Shown one piece after another: positions 19,817 to 31,184 of a stretch of DNA of 64,000 bases. Origin of the DNA: Alphaproteobacteria bacterium (lineage in GTDB: Bacteria > Pseudomonadota > Alphaproteobacteria > Rhizobiales > JAKIUO01); contig JAJRQA010000228.1 in the NCBI GenBank assembly GCA_024280475.1, positions 33,971 to 97,970 on the forward strand, in the 5' to 3' direction. Under the pieces are notes generated by a model, which searched no databases, was not told the origin of the DNA, and was given only the letters and a program-made list of their open reading frames with translations. The stretch's first letter is position 1. Each line of letters opens with the position of its first letter. The position numbers and the translations under genes are program-made.

Positions 19817-21103
19817 ATGACCCTTCTTGATATTATTGCCTTGTTGCTCACCCTTTCTGCATTGTTTGGATTTGCTAATCATAAATGGTTGAAATTGCCC
19901 CATACCATTGGCCTTGTGGTGATAGCACTTGCCGCCTCTGCCAGCATAGTATTGGCAGATCTGATATTTGCGGACCTGTCGATTGGCGATACAGTGCGCG
20001 GAGCGCTCAATGCGATCGATTTCCATGAAGCTTTGATGCACGGGTTTTTAAGTGCCTTGCTGTTTGCTGGTGCCATTCATATCGATCTTGAGGAGCTGGC
20101 CTCACGCAAATGGGCGATTTCCTTGATGGCCACCCTTGGTGTGCTGTTATCAACCTTCTTGATTGCCACCGTGATGGCTCTGCTAGGGGGACTGTTTGGC
20201 GTCGAGATACCGTTCATCTGGTGGCTGGTGTTTGGATCGCTGATCTCGCCGACCGATCCTGTGGCGGTACTCGGTATTTTAAAGACCGTGCATGTGCCAC
20301 CGCTTTTGCGGGCCAAAATTGCTGGTGAAAGCCTGTTCAATGATGGCGTTGGCGTGGTTGTTTTTACGGTGATGCTGGCCATTGCCGGGGTAGGGGGGCA
20401 AGGTCCGGTTGGTGCTATTGATATTGCGCAGCTGTTTGTATTTGAAGCACTGGGCGGCGTCGTGCTGGGGCTGATAGCTGGATATATCGCCTTTAAAATG
20501 ATGCGCGCGCTAGATGATCATAATCTGGAAGTGATGATCACTTTGGCGCTTGTCACCGGCGGCTATGCGCTGGCCATCAAATTGCATATATCTGGCCCCA
20601 TCGCCATGGTCGTGGCGGGTCTGTTTATCGGCAATCACGGGGCCCAGTTTGCCATGAGTGAAAAGACCCGCGAGGCGGTATTTGGTTTTTGGGACCTGAC
20701 CGATGAAATATTAAATTCGGTATTGTTCCTTTTGATTGGCCTAGAAGTGCTGGTAATCGGCGTTCACTACCAATATGCGGGCCTCGCATTACTGGCCATT
20801 CCGATCGTTTTGACCGCTCGCTTTATTTCGGTGGGCATCCCCATCAAGCTTTTGTCTTTGCGTGAAAAGTTTACCGACGGCGCCATCACCATCCTCACAT
20901 GGGGGGGCTTGCGTGGCGGCATTTCGGTGGCTTTGGCTCTGTCCTTGCCTAATAACGAGTATAAACCGGTCATATTGGCGATCACCTATGCGGTGGTGGT
21001 GTTCTCGATCATCGTGCAAGGGATGACCATGCAGGGGCTTGTAAAACGCACCATTACGAAAGCCCGTACCGAAGACCCGGCGGCGCTGAAGGAAGATGCA
21101 TGA
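19817..21103 (+). CDS. Na+/H+ antiporter, CPA1 family
   Basis: FGSLISPTDPVAVLGILK, GESLFNDGVGVVVF, WGGLRGGISVALALSLP. Confidence 0.92.
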   Translation: MTLLDIIALLLTLSALFGFANHKWLKLPHTIGLVVIALAASASIVLADLIFADLSIGDTVRGALNAIDFHEALMHGFLSALLFAGAIHIDLEELASRKWAISLMATLGVLLSTFLIATVMALLGGLFGVEIPFIWWLVFGSLISPTDPVAVLGILKTVHVPPLLRAKIAGESLFNDGVGVVVFTVMLAIAGVGGQGPVGAIDIAQLFVFEALGGVVLGLIAGYIAFKMMRALDDHNLEVMITLALVTGGYALAIKLHISGPIAMVVAGLFIGNHGAQFAMSEKTREAVFGFWDLTDEILNSVLFLLIGLEVLVIGVHYQYAGLALLAIPIVLTARFISVGIPIKLLSLREKFTDGAITILTWGGLRGGISVALALSLPNNEYKPVILAITYAVVVFSIIVQGMTMQGLVKRTITKARTEDPAALKEDA

Positions 21104-21184
21104 GCTAGACGGGGCTGGTCCTTTGGCATGGATGCTGCTACATAGATTTGCAAAAGCGAATACGAGTTAAATCGGGAAAATATA

Positions 21185-21778
21185 ATGCGCAAAGCCTCTG
21201 TTACACGAGACACCAAAGAAACCCAGATCAGTGTTTCCATCAATCTGGATGGCACAGGCACCTATGATGTGGAAACCGGTATTGGTTTTCTGGATCACAT
21301 GCTCGAGCAATTGTCCCGTCATTCCCTGATTGATATCAAAGTTCGCGCCAAGGGCGATCTCCATATTGACGGACATCACACCACAGAAGACACCGGCATT
21401 GCTCTTGGGCTGGCGCTGACCAAAGCGCTTGGCGACAAGAAGGGTATCCGGCGCTATGGGTTTTCCTATATCCCTATGGATGAGGTGTTGACCAGAGCTG
21501 CCGTTGATATATCTGGCCGCCCGTGGCTGGTCTGGAATGTAGATTTTTCGCGCGACAAGATCGGTGAAATGGATACAGAGCTGTTTCGCGAGTTTTTTCA
21601 GGCGCTAGCGCAAAATGCCGGGCTGACCCTGCATGTTGAAAATCTCTATGGCGAGAATAATCACCATATTATCGAAAGCTGCTTCAAGGGATTGGCGCGC
21701 GCCTTGCGGGCCGCACTGACGATTGATCGCCGTCAAGCTGATCAGCTTCCCACCACCAAGGGCAAGCTTGGTAGCTAA
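21185..21778 (+). CDS. hisB: Imidazoleglycerol-phosphate dehydratase
   Basis: [34 protein letters not shown]. Confidence 0.97.
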   Translation: MRKASVTRDTKETQISVSINLDGTGTYDVETGIGFLDHMLEQLSRHSLIDIKVRAKGDLHIDGHHTTEDTGIALGLALTKALGDKKGIRRYGFSYIPMDEVLTRAAVDISGRPWLVWNVDFSRDKIGEMDTELFREFFQALAQNAGLTLHVENLYGENNHHIIESCFKGLARALRAALTIDRRQADQLPTTKGKLGS

Positions 21779-21928
21779 AGATATCTCCTGGCTCAGAATT
21801 TAAATGCCGTTCCAGCCTGTGCGATTGATAGGCATTTTGCCAGGGTAAGGCTCAATTTCTATGGCGGAAAAGGATCATTTGTGCAAGTTTACCTGCAAAG
21901 AACCTGTATCTGAAACGGACGAACCGCC

Positions 21929-22351
21929 ATGAAAGATCTAAGCTATACAATTTACGAACCGCTGCATCCACAAAAAGAGCTGCTTGCACGGGCCGACGAG
22001 CTGATATTTATCAAGGATGGCTTCTCATTCTGGGCGATGATCGGCTCTGTTTTCTGGATGATCTATCACCATTTGTGGATACCATTGATTGGCTTTTTTA
22101 TCGCCATCGGCCTTCTGGCTGCTCTGGCGCATCTGTTTGGAGCTGCTCCCGGCGCGGACGTTATTTTGTTCGTTGGGCTGTCGATTGCTCTTGGTTTTTT
22201 GGCCAATGATATCAGGAGAGCGGTTTTGGAGCGCCAGCAATATCATATGATCGGTACCATCGCCGGGCATACTAAAATCGAGTGTGAGCGGCGTTTTTTC
22301 TCCAATTGGTCGCCGCTGCAAAAGGTTCTTTTGAACGAGGCAAATATATGA
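21929..22351 (+). CDS. DUF2628 membrane protein
   Basis: Position between hisB and his[29 protein letters not shown]; stop overlaps hisH start (ATGA). Confidence 0.8.
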   Translation: MKDLSYTIYEPLHPQKELLARADELIFIKDGFSFWAMIGSVFWMIYHHLWIPLIGFFIAIGLLAALAHLFGAAPGADVILFVGLSIALGFLANDIRRAVLERQQYHMIGTIAGHTKIECERRFFSNWSPLQKVLLNEANI

Positions 22352-22998
22352 GTGTTGTGATCATTGATTATGGTTCGGGCAATTTACACTCGGCTCATTC
22401 AAGTTTTGCACGTGCTAACGCAGAAAGTGGTACCGGTTTTGAGATCAAGCTTTCAAGCGATCCAGAAGAGGTTCGCAAAGCCGATCGCATCGTTCTACCC
22501 GGCGTTGGTGCGTTTGCCGATTGCGCCAGTGGCCTGCGAGCCGTCGATGGCATGGTCGCGGCTTTGAATGAAGCCGTACATGAGATGGGCAAACCATTTT
22601 TTGGCATTTGTGTTGGCATGCAATTGCTGGCTGACACGGGCCTTGAAAATGGCAGTCACAAGGGCCTTGGCTGGATCGCTGGCGAGGTAGAGCAAATCAA
22701 GCCATCAGATGCTTCGCTGAAAATTCCCCATATGGGCTGGAATACGCTGGACGTGATCAATGACCACGCCCTGCTGGATGGACTTCCCCTTGGCCCTGAT
22801 GGCCTGCACGCCTATTTCGTTCATACCTATCATTTTAAAACGGCGCAGCCGGAAAATGATATTCTGGAGACAAATTATGGGGGAGCGGTCACAGCGATGG
22901 TCGCCAAAGACAATATGGTCGGCACTCAGTTCCACCCCGAAAAGAGCCAGAATCTGGGCCTGGCGCTGATCAGTAATTTCCTCAAATGGACGCCTTAA
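22348..22998 (+). CDS. hisH: Imidazole glycerol phosphate synthase subunit HisH
   Basis: [41 protein letters not shown]. Confidence 0.97.
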   Translation: MSVVIIDYGSGNLHSAHSSFARANAESGTGFEIKLSSDPEEVRKADRIVLPGVGAFADCASGLRAVDGMVAALNEAVHEMGKPFFGICVGMQLLADTGLENGSHKGLGWIAGEVEQIKPSDASLKIPHMGWNTLDVINDHALLDGLPLGPDGLHAYFVHTYHFKTAQPENDILETNYGGAVTAMVAKDNMVGTQFHPEKSQNLGLALISNFLKWTP

Positions 22999-23060
22999 AA
23001 CAATAGCCGGGGTTTGGGGAAGAGTGCTCAAATAGTGAAACGATAGCACAACCGGAAACT

Positions 23061-23085
23061 CCCCAACGCTGTCCGCGAGGACATT
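23061..23085 (+). repeat. Interspersed repeat family 2, partial copy
   Basis: CCCCAACGCTGTCCGCGAGGACATT. Confidence 0.72.
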
Positions 23086-23117
23086 GAAAAGCAACGATAA
23101 CGTATAAGAGCAACGAT

Positions 23118-23864
23118 ATGATCCTATTTCCAGCCATTGACCTTAAAGACGGCGAATGCGTGCGCCTTAAGCTTGGCGACATGGCGCGCGTCACGGTATT
23201 CAATGATAATCCAGCAGATCAGGCCAAAAGCTTTGAAGATCAAGGTTTTGAGTATTTGCACATTGTCGATCTGAACGGTGCTTTTGAGGGCAAGCCTGTG
23301 AACGGCGCGGCGGTTGAAGCGATCCTTGGTGCGATTACCATCCCTGCGCAATTGGGGGGAGGGATCCGTGATCTGGAGACCATAGAAATGTGGCTCGACA
23401 AGGGGATTGCGCGGGTTATTCTTGGCACCGTTGCGGTGCGCAATCCAGAGCTTGTCATCGAGGCTTGCAAAATATTCCCCGGTAAAATTGCGGTGGGCAT
23501 TGATGCGCGAGATGGCAAGGTGGCGATTGAGGGCTGGGATGAGCTGTCGAAGCTTACGGCGATTGATCTGGCTAAAAAATTCGAGGATGCCGGAGTGGCG
23601 GCGATCATCTACACTGATATTGCCCGCGATGGTGTTTTAAAAGGGCTTAATTTTCCTGGCACGCGGGCGCTGGCAAAAGCTGTTTCCATCCCCGTCATTG
23701 CCTCTGGTGGTCTGGCGAGCATGGATGATATTGTTGAACTGGTGCGCCCAGAAAATAGCGCGTTGGAAGGAGCTATCTCTGGTCGGGCGCTTTACGATGG
23801 CCGTCTTGATCCAGACGAAGCACTGGCCTTATTGTCAAAAAACAGCGATAAAACGGGCGCATAG
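23118..23864 (+). CDS. hisA: 1-(5-phosphoribosyl)-5-[(5-phosphoribosylamino)methylideneamino]imidazole-4-carboxamide isomerase
   Basis: [29 protein letters not shown]. Confidence 0.97.
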   Translation: MILFPAIDLKDGECVRLKLGDMARVTVFNDNPADQAKSFEDQGFEYLHIVDLNGAFEGKPVNGAAVEAILGAITIPAQLGGGIRDLETIEMWLDKGIARVILGTVAVRNPELVIEACKIFPGKIAVGIDARDGKVAIEGWDELSKLTAIDLAKKFEDAGVAAIIYTDIARDGVLKGLNFPGTRALAKAVSIPVIASGGLASMDDIVELVRPENSALEGAISGRALYDGRLDPDEALALLSKNSDKTGA

Positions 23865-23889
23865 AGCCAAAAATGGGAAGCGATAAATC

Positions 23890-24663
<774 letters not shown>

Positions 24664-24689
24664 TTAGATTTAGTCAGTCAAGGACCGTC

Positions 24690-25262
24690 ATGACCCAAAA
24701 CACTTCCACAATACAATTACGCTATGTGGCTTTTGCCGGGGCTATTCTTGCTGCTTGTATCGGTATCTTGTTTTGGATGGGCCAACCCGCCATTTGTAAA
24801 TGCGGGACGATCAAGCTCTGGCATGGAGTAGTTGTCAGCTCTGAAAACTCGCAGCATATAACTGACTGGTATTCCCCCTCACATTTCATACATGGCCTGT
24901 TGTTTTACGGCGCGCTGGCCTGGCTTTTGGGGTCCATGTCTGTTGGCGCCCGTCTATCCATTGCGATGTTGATCGAGAGCTTCTGGGAAATATTTGAAAA
25001 CACCGACTTCATCATCAACCGCTATAGAGAAGCAACTATTGCGCTCGATTATTTCGGTGATAGCGTTTTGAATTCCACCAGCGATATCTTGTTCATGGTG
25101 ATCGGATTTTTTGTCGCCTGGCGCGCCCCGATCTGGGTGTCGGTGCTGTTGATCGTGGTTCTTGAGCTAAGCGTTGGCTACATCATTCGCGATAATCTTA
25201 CCCTCAATATCATTATGCTGCTCTATCCTGTTGAAGCCATTAAAACCTGGCAGATGGGGTAA
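24690..25262 (+). CDS. DUF2585/UPF0314 membrane protein
   Basis: KLWHGVVVSSENSQHITDWYSPSHFIHGLLFYGALAWLL. Confidence 0.85.
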   Translation: MTQNTSTIQLRYVAFAGAILAACIGILFWMGQPAICKCGTIKLWHGVVVSSENSQHITDWYSPSHFIHGLLFYGALAWLLGSMSVGARLSIAMLIESFWEIFENTDFIINRYREATIALDYFGDSVLNSTSDILFMVIGFFVAWRAPIWVSVLLIVVLELSVGYIIRDNLTLNIIMLLYPVEAIKTWQMG

Positions 25263-25286
25263 GCCAATAATCTCAAGGAAACCAAG

Positions 25287-25778
25287 ATGAAGTATCTGCT
25301 GTCGATTTTAGTCTTTCTTACTAGTCTGTCCATACCTGCATTTAGCGCTGATGTTGTGACCGCCAAGAATATTGGCATGGAATTGGCCCGCGATATTGCC
25401 AGTGCTGCTGTGAAAGCTTGCAATGAAAAGGGTTATCAGGTCAGTGCCGTTGTGGTCGATCGCAGCGCAACGTTGCGCGCCGCCCTTCGCGATGACTTTG
25501 CCTCACGCTTCACGCTGGAAATAGCTCAAAAGAAAGCCAATATGTCGATCATGGCAGGAATGGATTCGGGCCCTTTTCGCAAACTCCGGGAAGATATTCG
25601 CCCCGACCTCAACACCATTGAGGGTCTTGTGGTGATGGAAGGGGGCATCTTGATTGTCGCCGATGGAAACCGGATTGGTGCTATTGGGGTGAGCGGCGCG
25701 CCGGGTGGTGACAAGGATGTTGACTGCGCTAAAAAGGGAATTGAGGCGCATATCGAACGCATAGAATTTGCGGATTGA
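25287..25778 (+). CDS. GlcG/HbpS (DUF336) family secreted protein
   Basis: Signal peptide, ...IASAAVKACNEKGYQVSAVVVDRSATLRAALRDD...GAIGVSGAPGGDKDVDCAKKGI. Confidence 0.88.
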   Translation: MKYLLSILVFLTSLSIPAFSADVVTAKNIGMELARDIASAAVKACNEKGYQVSAVVVDRSATLRAALRDDFASRFTLEIAQKKANMSIMAGMDSGPFRKLREDIRPDLNTIEGLVVMEGGILIVADGNRIGAIGVSGAPGGDKDVDCAKKGIEAHIERIEFAD

Positions 25779-25859
25779 TCAAAAGAGATACCGTTAGAAT
25801 CTGGCAAATAGGTTAGCTGGATAGACAGGCGGATTGGGATCGCGAAAGCTTACCAGCTA

Positions 25860-26351
25860 ATGACCATTACTCGTATTATATCCGCGCTATTGGTGGGAGC
25901 CATCACCGGGGGACTGTTGGTTGCTGGTTGGTATCTATTTGGCCAGCTGATGGACAATGGTTTTGACTATGTGCTGAAATATGGGCTCCAAAATGGCATT
26001 GGTGTTTTTACATTGGCGTTTATTGGCTGGTTGGCTGGCCTGCTGGTTTTTGCCACGCCCTTTTGGCTGTGGCTGCACAAGTTGGGAAAAACAGGCTGGC
26101 ATCATGCTTTCTTGCTCGGTGGGTTGCTTGGGTTTGTCGTTTGTTTGGCTTTTTTCACCAAAGGGTTTCAGCTACTGCCTGCCGGTTCTGGGAATTTTTC
26201 GGCTGGAGATAGCGTTGGCGCGACCTGGATCAATGGGCATCTCACCGCCCATGGCTGGTGGGCATATTTTGTGGCGTCGGTGATATTTGCTGCCTCTGCA
26301 GTGCCAGTTTCCCTTTCTTTGTGGTGGGTGGCATATCGAGCGAGGCGATAA
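25860..26351 (+). CDS. Putative 4-TM membrane protein
   Basis: Hydrophobic segments only; no family recognised. Confidence 0.5.
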   Translation: MTITRIISALLVGAITGGLLVAGWYLFGQLMDNGFDYVLKYGLQNGIGVFTLAFIGWLAGLLVFATPFWLWLHKLGKTGWHHAFLLGGLLGFVVCLAFFTKGFQLLPAGSGNFSAGDSVGATWINGHLTAHGWWAYFVASVIFAASAVPVSLSLWWVAYRARR

Positions 26352-26356
26352 GCGGT

Positions 26357-26893
26357 TCAGCGCACAATGATCAAATCACCCGGCTTTGAAAGCTTCAAAA
26401 TCATACGCAAATCATTTTCAGAAAATGCAAGGCAACCAGCTGTTGGTCGCAGATTATCGTGGGACAAGTGCATGAAGATAGCGCTGCCCAGATTTATTGC
26501 GCGGCGCGAAAAATTATAATCCAGCACGACAATCAAATCATAGGCATGGTCGTCGCGCCAAAGGCTTTCGCAGCTGGCACGGTAGGGGAGGGTGACGGGT
26601 TTATTATAGTTGCGGTCCAGAGGATCATCGCACCAGCCTTGATCGGGGCGCAAGGCCTTGATCGGCAACAAGGTTTTAGGTCTAGCAATGCGATCAGCGC
26701 GATAATAGACGCCCAAAACTGGCCATGTCCCGATAGGGGTTGCACCGTCGCCTTCATATTTACGAGCGCCGCGTCCGGCGCGGCCCAGCTGACAGGGAAA
26801 TAACCGTTCGCCAATCCACAGCTGGCCATTTGTGGCACTTGCGCGGATCGCCCTCAAGATCATGACTTTGTTCGTAACCTTGTGTTTTTTCAC
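26357..26893 (-). CDS. L,D-transpeptidase (YkuD) family protein
   Basis: GDGATPIGTWPV..., SAIFMHLSHDNLRPTAGCLAFSENDL (HxxxxxxxTxGC). Confidence 0.85.
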   Translation of the reverse strand: MKKHKVTNKVMILRAIRASATNGQLWIGERLFPCQLGRAGRGARKYEGDGATPIGTWPVLGVYYRADRIARPKTLLPIKALRPDQGWCDDPLDRNYNKPVTLPYRASCESLWRDDHAYDLIVVLDYNFSRRAINLGSAIFMHLSHDNLRPTAGCLAFSENDLRMILKLSKPGDLIIVR

Positions 26894-27007
26894 TTTCGTT
26901 CACAAACCAGTGTCATTGTCTGCCATTTCCTTGTGCAATCGTGTAACTTGAAGCATAAACTAGAATGAACACTGGTAAAAGCAAACCCTACACAAAAGAG
27001 GTCCTTT

Positions 27008-27694
27008 ATGAGCACGAAGCGATGTATTCTCGTTGTTGATGATGACGAAGATTTGCGCACCTCTCTTGTCGAACAGCTTGATTTGCACAATGAATTTGGA
27101 ACGCTCGACGCCAATTGCGCGGTTGATGCGATCAAGCTGATGAAAAGCAATCATGTCGATCTGGTTTTGCTCGATGTGGGCCTTCCTGATATGGATGGCC
27201 GTGAAGTTTGCAAGGTGATGCGCTCTGATGGGTTCAAGGGACCGGTTATTATGCTAACGGGCCATGATAGCGAGGCCGATGAAATTCTTGGGCTGCAGTC
27301 CGGGGCCAGCGATTATGTTACTAAGCCGTTTCGGTTCGGAGCTTTGCTGGCGCGTATCAGGGCGCAGCTTCGCCAACATGAACAAAGCGAAGATGCCGTG
27401 TTTGCCATTGGCCGTTTTACCTTCCGTCCAGCACAAAAAATGCTTGAAGAGGAAGATGGCCAAAAGGTCCGGCTGACCGAAAAAGAAACGTCTATCTTGA
27501 AATATCTCTATCGCGCCGACCATAAGGTGGTGACGCGCGAGATATTGCTGCATGAGGTCTGGGGCTATAATGCGGGCGTCACGACCCACACATTGGAAAC
27601 TCATATTTATCGGTTGCGTCAGAAAATCGAATCAGACCCCTCCAACGCAGAATTATTAGTGACCGAAGCTGGCGGTTACAAGCTGGTGCCTTAA
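27008..27694 (+). CDS. OmpR-type response regulator
   Basis: VDDDEDLRTSL, VLLDVGLPDMDGREVC, KPFRFGALLARI, winged-helix C-term THTLETHIYRLRQKIE. Confidence 0.93.
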   Translation: MSTKRCILVVDDDEDLRTSLVEQLDLHNEFGTLDANCAVDAIKLMKSNHVDLVLLDVGLPDMDGREVCKVMRSDGFKGPVIMLTGHDSEADEILGLQSGASDYVTKPFRFGALLARIRAQLRQHEQSEDAVFAIGRFTFRPAQKMLEEEDGQKVRLTEKETSILKYLYRADHKVVTREILLHEVWGYNAGVTTHTLETHIYRLRQKIESDPSNAELLVTEAGGYKLVP

Positions 27695-27716
27695 AGAACC
27701 AGCTGACGCGAATTAC

Positions 27717-27731
27717 TTAATATTTTATTAA
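27717..27731. promoter_or_regulatory. CtrA-box-like TTAA-N7-TTAA
   Basis: TTAATATTTTATTAA read directly. Confidence 0.4.
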
Positions 27732-28034
27732 TCTAGGTGCTCTCGTCTGGACAAGCGTGGATAGAATCTGTTTTATTGAATTTAGTTCAGTTCATGCTCA
27801 TCAAAAACAAGTGTCGCAACATCGGTTTGCAGCGAATATGTTCGTTGTAGGTAGATGAAGAGTAATACAACGCGCTCTTTTGATTGCGAGTATTGTTTGT
27901 AAATGTTGACCTATTCGGGGGCCGCACGGAAAGTCCGTCTTTTCGCGCTGTTTTGTGGCCGGTATCGTCCGGCCTTCACCCCGTTTCCATTCGAACTGAA
28001 CCTGATTTCATCAGGATACCGCCGGGATAGAACG

Positions 28035-28556
28035 ATGCTTCTTGATAAAGACGTTGGAATTTTACAAAAACTGCCGATTTTTAGCGGTATGGACCGTGAA
28101 CATCTCTCGATGATCGCGTTTAGTTCGGAGCGTCTTTTGTTTCGTCGCGGCGAAAAGCTGATGGTCGATGGCCAGCTGGGACACGCGGCTTTTGTCGTGC
28201 TGTCGGGGTCTGCTGAAATCGTCGAGGGCAATGGCGAAAAACGGCGCATTCATCTGGTTGGACCTGGCGCCATGCTTGGGGAACTGGCCATGCTTGTCGA
28301 GTTTACTTTTTCTTCAACGGCTATCGCTAGCGAAGAGTTGGAAGTGATTGAATTACCACGTGAATTGATCCATCGCATGATGCAACAATTTCCGCCCATC
28401 GCTGAACATTTCTCCATGCGCATTCATGGTCGTCTGTCGAAAATGGTCGAACAATTACGCCGTTTCGATCGCCCCTCTGGCGCGCCGGTCGCTTCTCCCG
28501 AACCAGTAACCTCAACGCAAATCGACAAAACCGACATCCCCGAAGAGGTGTCTTAG
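28035..28556 (+). CDS. Cyclic-nucleotide-binding-domain protein (start at MLLDKDVGILQKLP; no HTH seen)
   Basis: LFRRGEKLMVDGQLGHAAFVVLSGSAEIV...GPGAMLGELAML. Confidence 0.85.
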   Translation: MLLDKDVGILQKLPIFSGMDREHLSMIAFSSERLLFRRGEKLMVDGQLGHAAFVVLSGSAEIVEGNGEKRRIHLVGPGAMLGELAMLVEFTFSSTAIASEELEVIELPRELIHRMMQQFPPIAEHFSMRIHGRLSKMVEQLRRFDRPSGAPVASPEPVTSTQIDKTDIPEEVS

Positions 28557-28560
28557 GGGA

Positions 28561-28576
28561 GGGGCTTTTTAGCCCC
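28561..28576. terminator. Hairpin between convergent genes (GGGGCT-TTTT-AGCCCC)
   Basis: Perfect 6-bp GC-rich stem at convergent gene ends. Confidence 0.45.
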
Positions 28577-29777
28577 CAAACCGCTCTTCAATATATCCAG
28601 CCAGCACGGTTTTAAACTCGTCTGCGATGCGATCGCCTCGCAGGGTCATGGCTTTTTTGCCGTCGATGAACACGGGGGCGGCCGGGGTTTCGCCGGTGCC
28701 GGGGAGGGAGATGCCAATATCGGCCTGTTTGCTTTCGCCTGGACCATTGACGATGCAACCCATGACAGCGATGTCGAGCTGCTCGACGCCGGGATATTTC
28801 GAGCGCCATTGCGGCATCTGCTCGCGTATATGGTCTGAAATATCGCGCGCCAGTTCCTGAAAAACCGTAGATGTAGTGCGCCCGCAGCCGGGGCAGGCAA
28901 TGACTTGGGGCGTGAAATGGCGTAGATCAAGGCTTTGCAGGATTTCCTGAGCAATCTGCACTTCGGTGGTACGTGGCTGGCCTGGTTCTGGTGTCAAGGA
29001 AACGCGGATGGTGTCGCCAATACCTTGTTGTAAAAGAATGGCCAGTCCCGCCGTTGAGGAAACGGTGCCCTTGATCCCCATGCCAGCTTCTGTGAGACCC
29101 AAATGCAGGGCGTGGTTTGAGCGAGCAGACAGCATTTTATAAACCGCAAGCAGGTCCTGCACCTTGCTGACTTTGGCGGAAAGCACGATCTTGTCAGCTC
29201 CCATGCCCATTTTTTGTGCGAGTTTGGCGTTTTGTAGAGCTGATTGAACAATCGCTTCATGAAGCACGCTTTGTGTCTCAAGTGGGGCAGGGGCGCTGGC
29301 GTTTTCATCCATCAGCTGCGTCAATAGTTCTTGATCAAGCGACCCCCAATTGACACCAATGCGCACTGGCTTGTCATATTGTATGGCAATCTCAATGATG
29401 CGTGAAAACTGATCCGAACGCTTGGCGCGATAGCCCACATTTCCGGGATTTATACGATATTTATCAAGAGCTTGTGCCGTATCTGGAAATTCTTGCAGCA
29501 GTGTGTGACCAATATAATGAAAATCACCAATGATCGGCACTTCAACGCCCAGCCCATCAAGCCGCTCCTTTATGTATGGAACAGCCTTGGCAGCTTCCTT
29601 GCGGTCAACCGTAATGCGCACAAGCTCGGAACCACTTTTCGCCAGCGCGGCGATCTGGCTTGTGGTGGCCTCAATGTCAGCCGTATCGGTGTTGGTCATG
29701 GACTGCACGCGAATGGGCGCGTTACCGCCAATGGTCAGATTGCCGACCCTTACCTGCGTCGTCTCATGCCGTTTCAT
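28569..29777 (-). CDS. ispG: 4-hydroxy-3-methylbut-2-en-1-yl diphosphate synthase
   Basis: [38 protein letters not shown]. Confidence 0.97.
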   Translation of the reverse strand: MKRHETTQVRVGNLTIGGNAPIRVQSMTNTDTADIEATTSQIAALAKSGSELVRITVDRKEAAKAVPYIKERLDGLGVEVPIIGDFHYIGHTLLQEFPDTAQALDKYRINPGNVGYRAKRSDQFSRIIEIAIQYDKPVRIGVNWGSLDQELLTQLMDENASAPAPLETQSVLHEAIVQSALQNAKLAQKMGMGADKIVLSAKVSKVQDLLAVYKMLSARSNHALHLGLTEAGMGIKGTVSSTAGLAILLQQGIGDTIRVSLTPEPGQPRTTEVQIAQEILQSLDLRHFTPQVIACPGCGRTTSTVFQELARDISDHIREQMPQWRSKYPGVEQLDIAVMGCIVNGPGESKQADIGISLPGTGETPAAPVFIDGKKAMTLRGDRIADEFKTVLAGYIEERFGG

Positions 29778-29819
29778 TACCTTTTGCCCTTAGTTAACGC
29801 TCACATTATAGATAGCAGG

Positions 29820-29863
29820 AATGTCCTACGCAGACGGCGCTGGAGACTAGCCCCCAGACCCCA
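29820..29863 (-). repeat. Interspersed repeat family 2, inverted copy
   Basis: Reverse complement GGGGTCTGGGGGCTAGTCTCCAGCGCCGTCTGCGTAGGACATT aligns to 7130-7173. Confidence 0.72.
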
Positions 29864-29965
29864 TAATTTAATTTGGGGATGCAATGGGCTTGCCCTTTGC
29901 TGCCCGCCGCATAGGCGTTCCGTCCGAAAGGACATTCATATATTCTAGCTTATGGGTGAAACGCG

Positions 29966-31168
29966 ATGAACAAGCAATCAAACAACGACATCATTAATCC
30001 ATTTGTCCGCCTGCGTGAGCTGCTTGGCGATGCAAAGCCTGGTATTGAGCCGGCGATTGATATGACGATTGGCGCCCCAAGACACGCGTTTCCAGGGTTT
30101 ATCAAACAGGTGTTGGCGGACAAGCATGAGCTATATATCAAATATCCGCCCATTCGCGCTATTCCAGAACTTGCCAATGCAATTGGCAGCTGGATTGAGC
30201 AGCGTTATGATTTGCAAGGGCATTTTGATGCAGATCGCATGCTGCTGCCCGTTATGGGATCAAGAGAGGGTTTGTTTTCGGCGGTATTTACAGCCAGAGA
30301 CATGAATGAGCGCGACAGTCCCGTAGCGCTTATTCCCAATCCTTTTTATCAGGTCTATGCGTCAGGGGCGCTGGCGGCAAAGTTGGAGCCGGTCTATCTG
30401 GACGCGCCGGCCGAAAATGGTTATTTGCCAAATTTAGATAAGCTTGGTGAAAACAAGGCTCTATTAGAACGTACCAGCGTATTATTTTTGTGTTCGCCAT
30501 CCAATCCGCAAGGAGCAATTGCCTCAAAAAGCTATTTGCAACAGGCCATTTCACTGGCCCGGGCATATAATTTCATGATTTTTGCCGATGAATGCTATTC
30601 GGAAATTTATTTTGACGAAAAACCCATGGGTATATTGCAAGCCGCCCATTTGATGAGCGGGGATTTCTCAAATATCGTGGCATTCAATTCGTTGTCCAAG
30701 CGTTCCAATCTGCCGGGATTGCGTTCAGGTTTTGTGGCGGGTGATCACCAATTTATCGAAAAATACGCACGTTTTCGCAATGTTTCATGCCCGCAAATGC
30801 CGCTTCCGGTGCAATATGCCAGCGCAAAAACCTGGGCGGATGAACCTCATGTTGAGGCTAACAGGGCACTCTATGCGCGCAAGATGGAGCTGGCAGAAAA
30901 GATACTCAAAAACCACATTTTATTCGAAAAACCGGGTGGCGGGTTCTTTTTATGGATAAAAATGAGTGATTTAGGGGGAGGAGAGCGTGCGACGGAAAGG
31001 ATTTGGAAAGGATGCGGTGTCAAAATGCTTCCAGGTGCCTATCTTGCGAAAGAGGATCTCGGCGCACCAAAGGGAGCAAATCCGGCTCATAACGATGTTC
31101 GCATCGCCTTGGTGCATGACCTTGAGACCACAAGATCGGCTTTGGAGCGTATAGTTTCAGTTATTTAG
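29966..31168 (+). CDS. PLP-dependent class I/II aminotransferase (succinyldiaminopimelate aminotransferase-like)
   Basis: FLCSPSNPQGAIASKSYL, ADECYSEIYF, SLSKRSNLPGLRSGF. Confidence 0.88.
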   Translation: MNKQSNNDIINPFVRLRELLGDAKPGIEPAIDMTIGAPRHAFPGFIKQVLADKHELYIKYPPIRAIPELANAIGSWIEQRYDLQGHFDADRMLLPVMGSREGLFSAVFTARDMNERDSPVALIPNPFYQVYASGALAAKLEPVYLDAPAENGYLPNLDKLGENKALLERTSVLFLCSPSNPQGAIASKSYLQQAISLARAYNFMIFADECYSEIYFDEKPMGILQAAHLMSGDFSNIVAFNSLSKRSNLPGLRSGFVAGDHQFIEKYARFRNVSCPQMPLPVQYASAKTWADEPHVEANRALYARKMELAEKILKNHILFEKPGGGFFLWIKMSDLGGGERATERIWKGCGVKMLPGAYLAKEDLGAPKGANPAHNDVRIALVHDLETTRSALERIVSVI

Positions 31169-31184
31169 CGAGGGTCTTCGAGGA

